Position numbers and translations under genes: made by a program
Notes under the pieces: model-generated
What the model saw: only the letters and a program-made list of their open reading frames with translations
What the model was told of the DNA's origin: nothing
Databases searched by the model: none
In this document: piece by piece, positions 49,946-62,489 of the stretch
Numbering within the stretch: the stretch's first letter is position 1
How the letters are laid out: each line of letters opens with the position of its first letter
Origin: Blasia pusilla
Lineage: Eukaryota > Marchantiophyta > Marchantiopsida > Blasiales
Assembly: GCA_050084515.1 (NCBI GenBank)
Contig: CM114273.1
Location: forward strand, 558,001-622,000
Length of the DNA stretch: 64,000 bases
Direction: 5' to 3'

Positions 49946-51900
49946 GAGTTAATTAAGTCCATCATAAAGAAGTGACAATAGAGATGATAATGCAATAGGC
50001 ATTAGCTATCATTTTAACAATTAATTTTATGTAATTATTTGCAAATCCATTATTTTCATTTAAAGTATATTATCTTGATGCCGGGTACTTTCTAAAATAA
50101 GTTCCATCCACAAGGTCATAGAGGATTGAATCTTACAAGTTTAGACTAATCTTTTTTTGGATAATTTTAGTTTAGAATATATTTTTATAACTATTATTAG
50201 ATAGGAGCGAGGGTAGGAGATATCTCTAGTAAAGAAATAAAGCCCATACATAGCATAATTGTATCTTAGAACTGGATTCGAAGAGGGGATCTATTTTAAA
50301 GGTATGATACGCATTGTCCCCATGTTTAAAAATTTGTGTCAAATGCAAAAAAAAGCCAAAAATCTATGGGCCTCATAAAAAAAATTCATTTTCCAAATTC
50401 TAACTCAAACTTGATAAATTGGGATAGTTTTAGAGTGCTCATGTGTTAGTCTACATTTCTAACTTTGGTGGATCACACTAAGGTCTTTCCTCCTTGAAAG
50501 CGCGATCATGACTCGCTTATTGGGTCCCCTTTAGCATGAGCACTATATATTTAGCTTTTTGTGACACTGCTACATTCATATCCAATATCATTTGTGACAT
50601 ATAATTGTTTCTCTTGTGAGTCACAAGAGAAACAAGTTAGTAGTATTATATTTGTAGTTGACTCGTAACTTTGCGAGTCATGCACTCTAAATTGACTCGC
50701 AAACTTCAAATTTGGATTGATAAACTTGAGAAATGAACTTGGCGACTCGCAAATTGTGACTCCAACACAAATTTAAAGTTCCATTTTCTTACACTATCAA
50801 TTAAGTCACGATTTAGTTGCAATTTCAATCGCAAGATGCTTGCAAGTTGCTCATAAATGACTCGCAAATATTTTTGCAGCTTTGAGATTCATATTCGTGT
50901 CTTTGCGAGTCCAAGAAGTTGCAAATAAGTTGAAAACTATTGACCTGCAGGTCACTTACAAAGTTTTCGTAAACAAGTAAAAAGAACGAGTCCAAACTGT
51001 GTTTTTCAAAACTTGTAGAAGATTCACAAGGTAGGGTTCTGGACCTACAAAGGATTTGCAAAGTAGTGGTTTTCTGGACTTGGAAATTACTTATTGTTTG
51101 CTCCTCTTTGGCTAAGTTTGGAATCATTTATGGATCTATGAAACACCTTTCCACAAGGATTTGGCTCTTTCTAACTTTTTCTTACGGATAGCTTTGTTTT
51201 ATGGTTTTTTTCCTCATTATTTTGAGAAAACAGAAAGTGACGAAATCACCGAAATCTTTACAAAACTTGGAGATACGAAGTGGCCCAGTCTGTCCGTGCG
51301 TTCACAAAAGAGCTTTGATGGAACCTGAACATGGTGATAAGTCGACATACGATAATGCGCTACTGTTGCGGCTCCTGACTATTTCACTACTCGGGAAACT
51401 AGGGGTTTTAACCTATTTTTCTTCGTTTATATTAATAGAAACAAAAAAACCTATATTGCGTTAGGATGCGGGGCACCTTGATGAAATGCAAGGTTAGATA
51501 ATCATAGTAACGCTACTCCATAAACTACCTACGTCATGTTCCTATGACTCCTTCGATGTCTAAGTAAGAACCATCAATCTAGGCTTCTCCTCACACAAGA
51601 GGGCCGATCATATTAATGGTGCTCAAAGAAGTGGATGTTGAGAATCCAACAATTTTCTTATAGTTTAGAACCACTAGCTTTTGGAAATCTCATCTACAAT
51701 AAAACGTGTCCAATTACAATCAGGGTTCTTGCGCCTATCAAAGAGTAACCAAGAAAATTTTATTTCCGTAATTGTTATTTTCACCTCACCGGTTCTTGAT
51801 GAGTGGAAATGGGTGGTAAAAAAGTCGCAAAGACTTGCGCCCTGCTTTCTAGCTGCGCAAATTAGGTTTAGATCCCACTAACATGCGAGCATCCCATCCG
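49945..51900. other. AT-rich spacer with recurring ACTCGCAA motif
   Basis: No gene is recognised. Between about 50610 and 51070 the octamer-like word ACTCGCAA and its complement TTGCGAGT recur at least six times in both orientations (for example near 50667, 50695, 50745, 50858 and 50900). The significance is unknown. Confidence 0.45.
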
Positions 51901-51929
51901 TGTGATATTGTTCATCTGGAACTCTGGGA

Positions 51930-52230
51930 CCAGGTCCTGGCGACCTCGATCGGATGGGACTGGGTCCTAAGAATGAACTAGTCACAAAGTGGGTTGGCTT
52001 CGCTATGGGCCTTGCCGGGCTTGAGCTTGCCCAATGGGGGCCCAACCTGCCATACGAGCTTGGCTACATGCCTACCACAGGCCAAAAAATGTGTGCGGGC
52101 TCAATCCGCTCGGGTGCTCGCTATGGGCTTGGTGGACTCGAATGTGGGCCGCAATACCCGAGTAGCATATCTGGACATGTCCTTCTCATGGACAGATTTC
52201 TCTGTTACTGTGCAACCTTGTCATCTATGA
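51930..52230 (+). repeat. dispersed repeat family R1, copy 5
   Basis: Shares GCCCAATGGGGGCC, CATACGAGCTTGGCTAC-like, CTGGACATGTCC and GTGCAACCTTG blocks with copy 1 (5160-5260 and 4730-4860). Non-coding. 52230-53100 is AT-rich without recognisable genes. Confidence 0.5.
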
Positions 52231-52919
52231 TATATTTAGTTAGATAGACATTGTTGTCACTCCTATACACCTCCTTACTAACCTTGCAAAGATAATCCAC
52301 CTTGGGACCTTTGACTCTTTGAGCAAAAGACTTGGGTTGGATCTTCAAGACACTTGTATGTCTTGGTGTTAATTTATAGTAATTGAGAGGTGCAATTTGA
52401 TTCTGAAAAATTCAAAAGCATATTATCGTGAACACTTCTAAGTTTGAAGGAATATCCAACTCTAGGTAGAAAGCAACGATCTCATTTAGCTTGCTCTTTA
52501 TTTTCTATTTGATCTCCTTACGCAACATCCTCTAATTATAGGTAAAATTCCCCAAGGTAAGTTTCTTCACAACGTAAATGCTTTCCTATTTGGCCTCTTA
52601 AGGTAAAAGTTAGTTAATGGCATGATGAACCAAACATACTCTCCCAAAATCTTTCTTGATGTAAATTGTCTATGAGTATTGGTATGGTAATAAAGGTCAC
52701 TTGTAGAGAACCACATATGATTTACAAATTCCATGAAAGAGAAGTAGAATAAACATTATATAGTCCATGCAATGCGACATTATTTCCATCATGCAAAAAT
52801 ACGAAGGCAAACATGGTTCTAACCCTATGACGCAATGAGGTGATGCGAAGGTTTATGTTGGAATAGCTTCAAGTATTCCCTCCTCTATGCAATTTTTAAC
52901 TCTTTCTCACAAGTGTATA

Positions 52920-53137
52920 GTTCCACTCACTAAATTTGGGGGGCTTCACTTCTTTGGGGGAGTTACCAAAAGAAGTAACCCCCCTCCGAACTTTCCCATA
53001 GATTTGATTTTTTTTTATTTGTTTTAACTTTTTCTTCAAAGCGGTCATTTCAAGATGATTGCTTATGGAGGGCTTCACTTCTTTGGGAAAAAAAAATAAC
53101 CATAAGAGGTAACCCCCTCCTCGCATTATAGTATAGA
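52920..53137 (-). mobile_element. 5' terminal fragment of a second, non-autonomous Helitron
   Basis: On the minus strand, TCTATACTATAATGCG begins at 53137 and is preceded by A. A TC start within an A/T target, with TCTATACTAT, is typical of plant Helitron 5' termini. The body downstream contains GGGCTTCACTTCTTTGGG twice in + orientation (about 52939 and 53069). No 3' end for this copy was located. Confidence 0.45.
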
Positions 53138-53359
53138 TGTGTGTGTGTGTGGCGCAATAATGCCACACACAATAGAATACTAGAATAGAAGTAGTAACAA
53201 CTTAGTTACTAGTAAGAATGCCCGTGCGATGCACCGGCATCAAAATTTAGCATATACAAAATTAATCATACCAATAAGTGAATATCAATAAGTGAAACAT
53301 TACAAAATTTTAAAAATGCGTACCAATATAAAACTTCACATATATAATGTTACTTTGAT

Positions 53360-55403
53360 TTAATTTAGCACTTCATTATATATAACATTCCTAGTGTAAA
53401 TACCTATTTTGTTAGTAGCATTTTCATTATCTGTCATAATATGAATAAAATTCCTCGAGCCTACTCTTGACAAGGCAACATACAATTTCCCATGAGAAAA
53501 TACTGGATTGGGCAAGTAAATACCAACTCTATCTAATGTTTGACCTTGAGACTTATTAATAGTCATTGCAAAAGCAGGACGAATAGGAAATTGAAATCGT
53601 CGTAAATCAAAAGGTAGGCCCGAATCAGAAGCAATCAATGGAATGCGTGGAATGAAAACCGAGCTCCAATGTTTTTTCCCGTGATAATTGTTACATCTAT
53701 AAGATGTCGACTAAAGCTAACTATCACCAGCCGAGTCCCGTTTGCTTGTCCCTTTGCTCCATTCATATTCCGTAATAGCATTATCGGAGCTCCAATCTTC
53801 AAAGTCAAACAATGAGGTGGCAATCCAGATGGTAAACATGTATTCAAAAATTCTGTTGGATAAACAAGTCTCATCTCATAGTCGGAAACAGAATCAGCAC
53901 TCAAGAAAGTATGCTCCTGCAAAAACAAAATAAATCATTAATAATAAGAGAGATGATAGAAAAATGTAGCAATACAACAATCAAAATATAATAATGATAT
54001 TCAAGAATATAAATATTACCTCTCTTGGAAATCGAGACATGATTTCCGCGTTTATAATATCCACAATAGTATTCTTGGTTGAAAAAAATGGATGTACCTC
54101 TCAAGAAATCAATGACACTCCACTTATGAACATCGTGTCCATAAACAATGTCAATGAGATCATTGATCCTTGTGGTTTTAATAATTATCGCATCCGGAAC
54201 TTGTATAAAATCTTCTCCAAGGTCCAAATGTAACGGTACACGACCCTCTCCTACCTCTAATGACCACGTTGCAAACGCTTCTTGCTCTTCTCGTGCATAT
54301 CGTGATAATAAATATAAGATGAAGGAATAAGTAAATATTAGAAATAAACAAAAACCGATGAAAAGAAAAAGGTGAAATATTAGGTTTATTCTTTAATACC
54401 TTGTACAGTATTAACTCTCATGTTGGTAGTGAGTTTCAATAATCTCACGTCAAACCAAATAAGAGATCTCCTAAGTGTTGCACGCACAACTGTGGCACGA
54501 TCTCCACGACGAACAATTGGAAGAAGTTGTCGAAAGTCACCACCAAATAAAATGATCTTCCCCCCAAAAGGCAAATCTCGTAATCGAGAATCCATCAAAC
54601 CCATGATATCTTGGAAAGTACGATTAACAGCCTCAAATGCGTGACGATGGGTCATAGGAGCTTCATCCCACACGATCAACTTTGCCTTTTGTATAAGGCG
54701 GGCCATATGACTATTGACCGATAGGCTGGAAAATCGATAACAAAACAATATGTGAGGAACATTTATGAAGGATAATCAAAGAATAAAACAATAATATGCA
54801 TGCCATAAAAGGAAAAGAAATCTTAAATCTAGACTTACTTGCAAGTGGAACTTTCATGTACTTTGATAGGAATCTTGAATTGAGAATGAGCAGTACGACC
54901 TCCATCCAATACTAAAGCGGCAATCCCCGAAGATGCAACTGCAAGAGCCATATGACCCTCGCTCCGTACCATTGCAAGAAGAAGGTTGTACAAAAATGTT
55001 TTTCCTGTTCCCCAGGACCATCGATAAAGTAAAGTTTTGCCTGAAAAATCCATATTTCTCGTTACAGAAAAAGCACTTTAAAAGAATAAAACTTAAAGAA
55101 ATAAAAAGTGTAAAAAAAACAATAAAAAATATACTATATTTAATATCCACTTACAGAAGGTGGCGCATCCTGTAAGATATCGCGAAAAGCATTACAAATA
55201 ACTTCCCAAATAGCGCGTTGTCCATCATTTAAAGACATCTCTCCTGCTCTCACACGTTCACAAAGCATATCATGATCGTAGGAGAGCTCTTCCTCTTCTA
55301 GACGCAAAATAGATAAATCACGAGCTTGGAAATCTGGTTGAGGCATGTCGCGGAAGTCCGCCATACTTTTACCATGATCTTGAAGATGGTAATGGACCTC
55401 CAA
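53360..55403 (-). pseudogene. Helitron PIF1-like DNA helicase domain
   Basis: SF1B helicase that would unwind the element during rolling-circle transposition. Blocks in order on the minus strand are NDGQRAIWEVICNAF (about 55230); the Walker A segment [13 protein letters not shown] (about 55010), with one glycine replaced; [22 protein letters not shown]; the Walker B-like LIVWDEAPM (about 54680); LFGGDFRQLLPIVRRG; LKLTTNMRV; FLSADSV...YPTEFLN; GLPPHCLTLKIGAPIMLLRN; PFAMTINKSQGQT-like AFAMTINKSQGQTLDRVGIYLP and LYVALSRV (about 53480). Two segments join only across a one-base frameshift at about 53640. AT-rich gaps at 53930-54380 and 54750-54840 look like introns. Confidence 0.85.
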
Positions 55404-56241
55404 TAACGCAAGATTAATAATATGAACATCCGATGGAAGGGTCGGAATACCAATTCTCTATTACAAGGAACAAATATAGAAGTTAAAACGTAAATAAAGT
55501 ACCTAATATATTCATAAGAGAAATAAGAAAAAAATTGACTTAACAAAAGCCATGCATATTACCTCACGCCTTTGATGTAGAAGATCTTCTATCAATGGAA
55601 CCAAAAAATGTTCCCACACCATAGCCGGAAGGGAAGGTGTATTATATAGAAGACAAATGGCAAAGAGTAGACGTAATGAATAGCCAGTACGAATGACAAC
55701 CGCCTCTTCAAAGCAAGAAAAGATCTCTCTATCGTCCTCCAAAAGTCCCATCTAAATAGCGGTCTCTTTGAAGGTAGGATAAACTACACCATCGATGGTT
55801 CTCAAATCTTGATATGATTGAGCTCCTCTCACATGATGGAGAAGTAATCGTAACTAATGACGCTCCCCTTCAACTAGGATTGGCGAAAAAAAAAAGTATT
55901 AGCAAGGAAGCATGAATATGATTTTAACATTAACTCCCATTTTTCCTTAATAATTGTATCTTAACAAAGAATAGAAAGTTTACCTAGATTTGTCATATAT
56001 AGACGTCCAATAGGATGTCCACATCCTTTTCGTGCACGTTTACGCGGATGCCATTGCTTCTTATTCCAAGAATAATGAGAAGGGAACTACAAATAAAGAT
56101 ATTGTCGCGCAGTCGAATCAGAAACATTTGTTGCAAACCATTGAGTGAGAGTGGTTTCCTTACTTCGCTCCAGAATATTACCCAATGAATCTTGCCCATG
56201 AAAATATACCATTTGAATATCTGGAAGATGAACAATCAATC

Positions 56242-58970
56242 TCACAATACTTGGTTGCTCTGCATGTAGACTAAACTTGAAGATTCGCCAACATGCTTAT
56301 GAAGAAGAAACATACCTTCATACCATACAATATAAATATTGCTAGAGTCCCACATAATATCATAGGAAAAATTGGGAGATCTTGAAAGATAGAAGGGATC
56401 AAAATACCTTGCATCAAGATATAATGATGTCTCATCAATAATATCCTCTCCTGATGTAGTATTTGCCAAGGTATATGATATGGCATCAGATCCTTTGTAC
56501 ACATACTTATAAAAGTACTTTACTGCCAAGATGCTATTTGTTATTTCCAGATTGATATGACAATCAAATAAAGTACATAACATTGGATTGTATGGAACCA
56601 CCCAACGATTATCAAAGTCATTATTTGACTTATTAATCAATCTGCCATTATCACGTCTGCATAAACACATATAGAAGTATGTTAATAGTTGGGGAAAAAA
56701 TATAGCACACTAATAGAAGAACATTAAATGAAAAAATAAACAACAAAACCAATGAATTACCTCTTATAAATAGGATATCCATCCTCATTCTCCATTGTCA
56801 TTGATGCAAAGGGCATTGGGTATCCTTTGGAACATTTTTTTGTCGTTTTATCCGTGCAAGGTGCAGTTGGATGTGCTACTCCACACGGACCATGAATCAT
56901 ACAATTTCTTATAGCAGAATGTAGCCTAGGATGAGTCATGGGATTCGGAATCTTAGCAGATATGATATCGTCAAAATCAGAGGTTGTTCTTGGCTTATCC
57001 TCAGAAGCAAGAATAATTAGGATATGCACATGTGGTAGCCCTCCTCTTTTGGAACTCGACCACATGTATGCATCCTACCAGTCGACCCAAAATATGCTTA
57101 TCCAATATAAGTCTCAACAACTCCTTCTTATTTTGTTGGAAAACACGTACAACCAAGTCAGGACGATCAGACGTTGATTGCCCATGAAGCAGAGCAGAAG
57201 TAATCTCTGCCCATTTAGGATTGCAAGTCATAGTCAAAAAATATTCAAGCTTCCCAAAATGTCTCACAATGGCCATAGCATCATGGTACAATTGATGCAT
57301 GTGACGGGGTCCTCCTATGAAAGACGAAGGTAAGATAATACCTCTCCCTATGCCTTGACCGTTCACATCATGCCGAGTCATGGCATCTCTGACACCTTGG
57401 TATAAATCAACTCTCAACTCTATTTGATGCAATCGTATCCAAGTTAGCCGTTGCATTTCGATAGTCGCATACATATCCACCATATATTCTTGAGTAAGAC
57501 GACCAAACCTCAACAACCGATTATTATCCATAGCGTTAGCTCGCATTTGAAGTCTGAATGAAGCAAATTGTAAAGCTGTAATGGCCTTTGAACTCGCCTC
57601 ATGAGTGGTAACCTCACCTTGAATTCCTCCTTGTACAATATCATCTCTATCTTTGTCCATCATAGCCTCCCCTCTTAACGGCAGATCATCTCTATGATCA
57701 TGTTGCCCTTGCAAAGGTATCCCAGGATGCCAACCTGCTTCACCATAAACAAAAGGCAAAACAAAGTGCAATGGGATATATGCTTCATTCAAGTCCGATG
57801 CAGGCTTAATCCCACCTCCATATAAGCGAACAATAATATCACGTCCTTCTACTGGCTCACTCCCATCTCCAAGCAAGATAGCTGCAATCTCTGAAGCAAC
57901 AGGCAAGGTGTATCGTTTTGCATCGAGACCTCGCTTACTACCCTTAAGAACAATATGAAAGTCATAATTACATGGATCAATAGCCACATTTCAAAATAAA
58001 GCCACATACGGATCATGGGCATGTAACATATCTTGTAATCCCCTCAAGATCTCTAGCCTCAATTGATCCCGATAATCTCCACTCATAATCCTTCTTCTAT
58101 GTTCCATCTGATGCTCATCATCATTAATATAAATTTGCGCAAATTGTGGAGGAGCACCACTTTCAGCATGAAGAGGTCCAATAGAATGATATACACCACC
58201 TTGAATCCTGAAGTTTCTTGTACCGCCTCATTGCTCTGTCACATGTGCCCTAGTAGATGCCAATTGAAGAGCACTATTATAGGCACGTGCATTACGCAAA
58301 AAATGAAGACTATTTGAACTCATACCATAAAGTAATTGTGCTAGTATAGAAGGTGAAGCTGTCAAATATGGAAATTGAATCTTACCATGCCCACAACACA
58401 TACTAAAAGGAGAGCTTATAAACCTAGTATACTTCACTCTCTCACACTTCCAATATAGAGCATTGCAAGTCGGACAAACAACATTCATAAGTCCAACACT
58501 AAAACGACCAGTCATACTATCAATATGATCTCCCAACCTAAGAATTCGAATGTGATTCTCTTCAAAATTAGGAATACGTGCAATATTGAGCAACTTTTTC
58601 AAGTTCACAACCCTTCTAGATCCCACATTTGGAATCGAGGCATGTACATTGTCTTCATTTTCTTCCATGTGGCCTTCACGATTGGTTGCATTGGCATCGC
58701 TCCTTATCAACGGATCACAAACATGTGCAATCTCATGTACTTCATCCAAATGTGATCCCACATTTGGAATCGAGGCATGTACATTGTCTTCATTCACTTC
58801 CATGTGACCTTCACGATTAGGTCCATTGGCATCATTCCTTATCAATGAATCGCCAACATGTGCAATCTCATGTACTTCATCCAAATGAGCATGTCTTCTT
58901 CTTTGGCCCTCAGCTCGAGCAACTTGAAGCATGTGAGCTAATCGCAGAGGATTGGTAGGAACTGGAAGCC
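56242..58970 (-). pseudogene. Helitron Rep endonuclease (HUH) domain
   Basis: The Rep nuclease nicks and joins strands during Helitron transposition. On the minus strand it starts with a Cys/His region (CPTCNALYWKCERV, CCGHGKIQFP) and NARAYNSALQLAS. It continues FRIQGGVYHSIGPLHAESG, NVAIDPCNYDFHIVLKG, the 328-codon frame 57001-57987 (QMRANAMDNNRLLRFGRLTQEYMVDMYA, IILPSSFIGGPRHMHQLYHDAMAIV, FLTMTCNPKW) and the metal-binding GLPHVHILIIL (about 57015-57045), where HxH forms the HUH motif. The tyrosine motif is KYFYKYVYKGSD (about 56500). Two TGA stops (57991-57993 and 58228-58230) stand where CGA Arg is expected, and a one-base shift near 57055 separates VVEFQKR from GLPHVH. Introns are likely at 56670-56757 and 55750-56240. 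Confidence 0.86.
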
Positions 58971-60214
58971 TGCAAGCAGAGGTTAAGAAATTAATATATA
59001 TGATTATAATAAGAATAAATATACATACAAACATATCAATTTTAAATCTGAGTATATAGTTTAGAAATATACATTAGAGATGGAAAGACCACAATCTTAG
59101 AGTTTGGAATAGCTTCAACTTAATGATGTACCATAATTGGCCTGCAAAAAAAATTTTTATTAGAAATCATTCATAAAAATTTAAGACCAAGTAGGAAGCA
59201 TCAATAATAAAAGTATGTAAAGCATACCTTGTATTAGCTTGAGTATGAAAGTCATTAGTAGTCATAACCTCGACTTCCTCTCTAGGAAGAAGATTCACAG
59301 ACAATTGATAAACATTCGCTTGGGCCAAATTATTGTGCCTTCTTCTCTGGCCTTGTGCTCGTGCAACTTGAAGCATAGCATGTAATCCCCGAGGGTTGGA
59401 CGGAAGTGGAAGACTGAGAAAAAAAATATTAATAAAAATCAAGTCAAACTAATTAAATTTAAAAATAAAAATAAAAAAACCAAAAAAGAAGAAGAAATTA
59501 ACGAGTGGATGAAACATACATTGGATACGATGTAGAGTCTATTAAAGCATGAAGATTTCCATTGGAAGGTGTTGCTACCAACCTGAACAAAGAATAAAAA
59601 AGAGTCATAATACGAAAAAAAATTATATTATTATTATAATAAAAAGTAGAAATGTTAAACATAAATAAATACCTTCTAGTATTTGCGCCTGGTGAGCCAT
59701 CGATGATGGGTGGTTGTAATTCTTCCATCAATGGAACATTCACAAGAGCTTCAATAGATCTTAATTCAACTAATTTAGCATGTCTTCGCTTTTGTCCTTG
59801 AGCCCTCACAATTTGATGTATATCACGTAATTGTTGCGGGTTCGATGGATTTGGAAGTCTACATCACAAACATGAAAGATATTAAAGTCACACAACAAAT
59901 CTAGAGTGTGCACATATGGTTACGATATCATTCTATAACCATAATGCTAAGTATCCTTACATTGGAGATGACAAAGTCGTTGAATGAGTTACAAATCGCA
60001 TATCTTGAAGCACCCTTCTATTTCTTTGAGAAGCAACCCTTCTAGCCTTCTTATATGCAAGCTTCTCTGTTTCCTCTGAAATCCGTATAGAAGATGGAGC
60101 ACTACATGAAATGTGGTGATCATGCTCCACATTAGGTAAAGAGACTACATTGGTGATGTCTGCGAATGGTCTTTTTTCATTTCGCCTCGATGGTTCCTCT
60201 TTAGATTCAAGCAT
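58890..60214 (-). pseudogene. Helitron N-terminal region with repeated PSNP...ARAQGQRRRHA modules
   Basis: On the minus strand the protein would begin near 60214 with a basic region (NEKRPFADITNVV, EKLAYKKARRVASQRNRR). Then one module recurs on separate short exons: NPSNPQQLRDIHQIVRAQGQKRRHAKL (about 59860-59770, quoted only in part by type), LPSNPRGLHAMLQVARAQGQRRRH (about 59410-59340) and PTNPLRLAHMLQVARAEGQRRRHA (about 58960-58890). A 26-residue tandem (HLDEVHEIAHV...NEDNVHASIPNVGS) repeats twice at 58620-58890. AT-rich gaps with AG acceptors between modules support exon duplication. No function is assigned to the module. Confidence 0.6.
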
Positions 60215-60397
60215 CTTGTGACAATATCAACCATCCGACCAAAATATGTATTTTCCATATATAAAAAAATAATAGAAAAAAAGAAAAATTTATAAAAAAA
60301 ACTTATACTCAAGATTTGGTCCGTGAATATTATAATCTATATTAAAAAATAGATTCACACATAACTGAAGTTTTTATAAAAATCTGAAATAGGAAAA

Positions 60398-60971
60398 TCA
60401 TTCTAACGGGCAATGAGACTCGGCCGTACTCATCTCACTTGAGTCCTCTGAGCAAATTGTATGAAAATCACTAATTTCCCATGACCCCGACCCGCAACAA
60501 TCACGTACAAATGAATGGCTAGATGCTATAGGGTCTGAGGAAGGGATGCAATCATGTGTGGAATCAGATCTCCTTCTCCCCTCGACCTCCAACTACTTCT
60601 TGTGAAATAGAATGATGATTCACCACAGGTGTGGTTAAAATCCTAGATGCACTCTCATCATAACTACAACTCTAACCATTTCTCAAAGGGCTTATGCTAA
60701 CATTAGGAGCATTAATCCCATTTTCGAAAATTGGCAATGGTACATAACTAGGACTTCAAGCCTTATCCATATTTTCAAAAATCGGCGATGGAACATAGCC
60801 AGGACTTGAAGCATTATTCCTATTTTCAACGATCGGCGATGGGACATACTTCGGACTTGATATTTGTATCACCTCTAGGACGTCGACATCTATAGGTGTA
60901 TAATCCCTTTCTTGTTCATCAAGAGGAACGTAGAACTCACCATCGCTAAAGCGTAATTCGTCAACACTCAT
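60398..60971 (-). other. acidic open frames with SPxYVPxPI repeats upstream of the Helitron Rep
   Basis: The frame beginning at 60971 (MSVDELRFSDGEFYVPLDEQ) is acidic and contains three copies of a repeat SP[KGS]YVP[SL]PI.EN, the last beyond a TAG at 60756. A second acidic Ser-rich frame lies at 60398-60592. They may be decayed 5' exons of the Helitron protein or an unrelated gene fragment. The acidic frame 61248-61451 (minus) is equally unassigned. Confidence 0.35.
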
Positions 60972-61465
60972 TTATAAAGTATCCTGCATTATCCACACAA
61001 TTATTTTAATAAAAGAAATATTTCAAAATAATAAAAGAAATACTCAATAGAAAAGGATACTAAATCTCCACACCTGAATATTAGAACACAAGCAGAGAAG
61101 ACTTACTTTTTTGAGTCACTCCACTCCCAAAGAAATGAAACTTGATCGTTTGCTCAACTCAACAATCTCAAACAGACATATCTGAGAACAAAACGAACAT
61201 GGATTTGATGATTAATTGGATATACACAATAGATAGTACTCTCTAGGCTACTTATCTCCAATATCTCGACTATCTGCACTTATGTCTAAATCCCCATAAT
61301 CCATACACCTATATTCCAGGTCGAACTCATCACCAACATACCATCCCTCGGAATCATAGAGGGAAGTGGAGGAATATTCTCCATTGTTAAGTTCTTCAAG
61401 ACCAGGACAAATATCTATAGAGTATCTCTCATTCCTATTGAGAATAATCACAATTTCCTCGCCTA

Positions 61466-61496
61466 TTGAGACTTCTCTAGCCTAGAGAAGTCTCAA
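61466..61496. repeat. near-perfect palindrome, 15-bp arms with one-base centre
   Basis: TTGAGACTTCTCTAG at 61466-61480 pairs with CTAGAGAAGTCTCAA at 61482-61496. It lies about 500 bp beyond the last Helitron-like frame and could be a terminus, a short foldback element or a transcription-associated hairpin. Confidence 0.85.
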
Positions 61497-61639
61497 CACT
61501 GCACGTCCTCTAGCGGCACTGACAACTGATAAAGGTCACCCACGTAACCCGCAAGTGGCAAAACGAGATGGTCGCGTCTTGCCACTCTTGTAGTCTCCGC
61601 GGGTAGTTGAGGGATGAACTCCGATTCTCAAATGCCATC

Positions 61640-62345
<706 letters not shown>

Positions 62346-62360
62346 CGCAAAAGTTCCAGG

Positions 62361-62485
62361 TTATATCACGGAGTCCAGGTAGGAGTAGATGAACATCGTC
62401 CGGGAGAACCTCTTCCACGACCGCCCGAGATAGGATTGAAGCAATGTCGGATTTTCGCGAAGATCCTCCATGTCATCTGACATGC
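62361..62485 (-). CDS. possible terminal exon of an unidentified gene
   Basis: A TTTCAG acceptor at 62486-62491 is followed by an in-phase frame of 41 codons ending TAA at 62361-62363, starting MSDDMEDLRENPTLLQSYLG and continuing RSWKRFSRTMFIYSYLDSVI. Composition and codon use look real, and the length (125 nt) equals a completed codon plus 41 codons. Upstream exons could not be recognised at 62490-64000, and I do not recognise the family. It could equally be a chance frame next to the duplicated (CT)n region. Confidence 0.3.
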
Positions 62486-62489
62486 CTGA

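Larger units (their letters stand above)
53209..60990 (-). mobile_element. autonomous-type Helitron (RepHel), damaged
   Basis: This rolling-circle transposon is read on the minus strand. It encodes a HUH-type Rep endonuclease and a PIF1-like helicase, interrupted by short introns and mutations. The 3' terminus is CTAG at 53209-53212, followed on the minus strand by T. Eight bases inside lies a small hairpin: arms CCCGTGC/GCACCGG at 53221-53227 and 53231-53237, with one mismatch. That is the usual Helitron 3' end. The 5' TC end was not identified; coding sequence reaches at least 60971. At least two frameshifts and two premature stops make this copy non-autonomous now. Confidence 0.85.

Noticed and set aside
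57001-57987. 328-codon intact host gene
   Set aside because: Its content (NVAIDPCNYDF context, MTCNPKW, then HUH in the next frame) is the Helitron Rep N-terminal domain.
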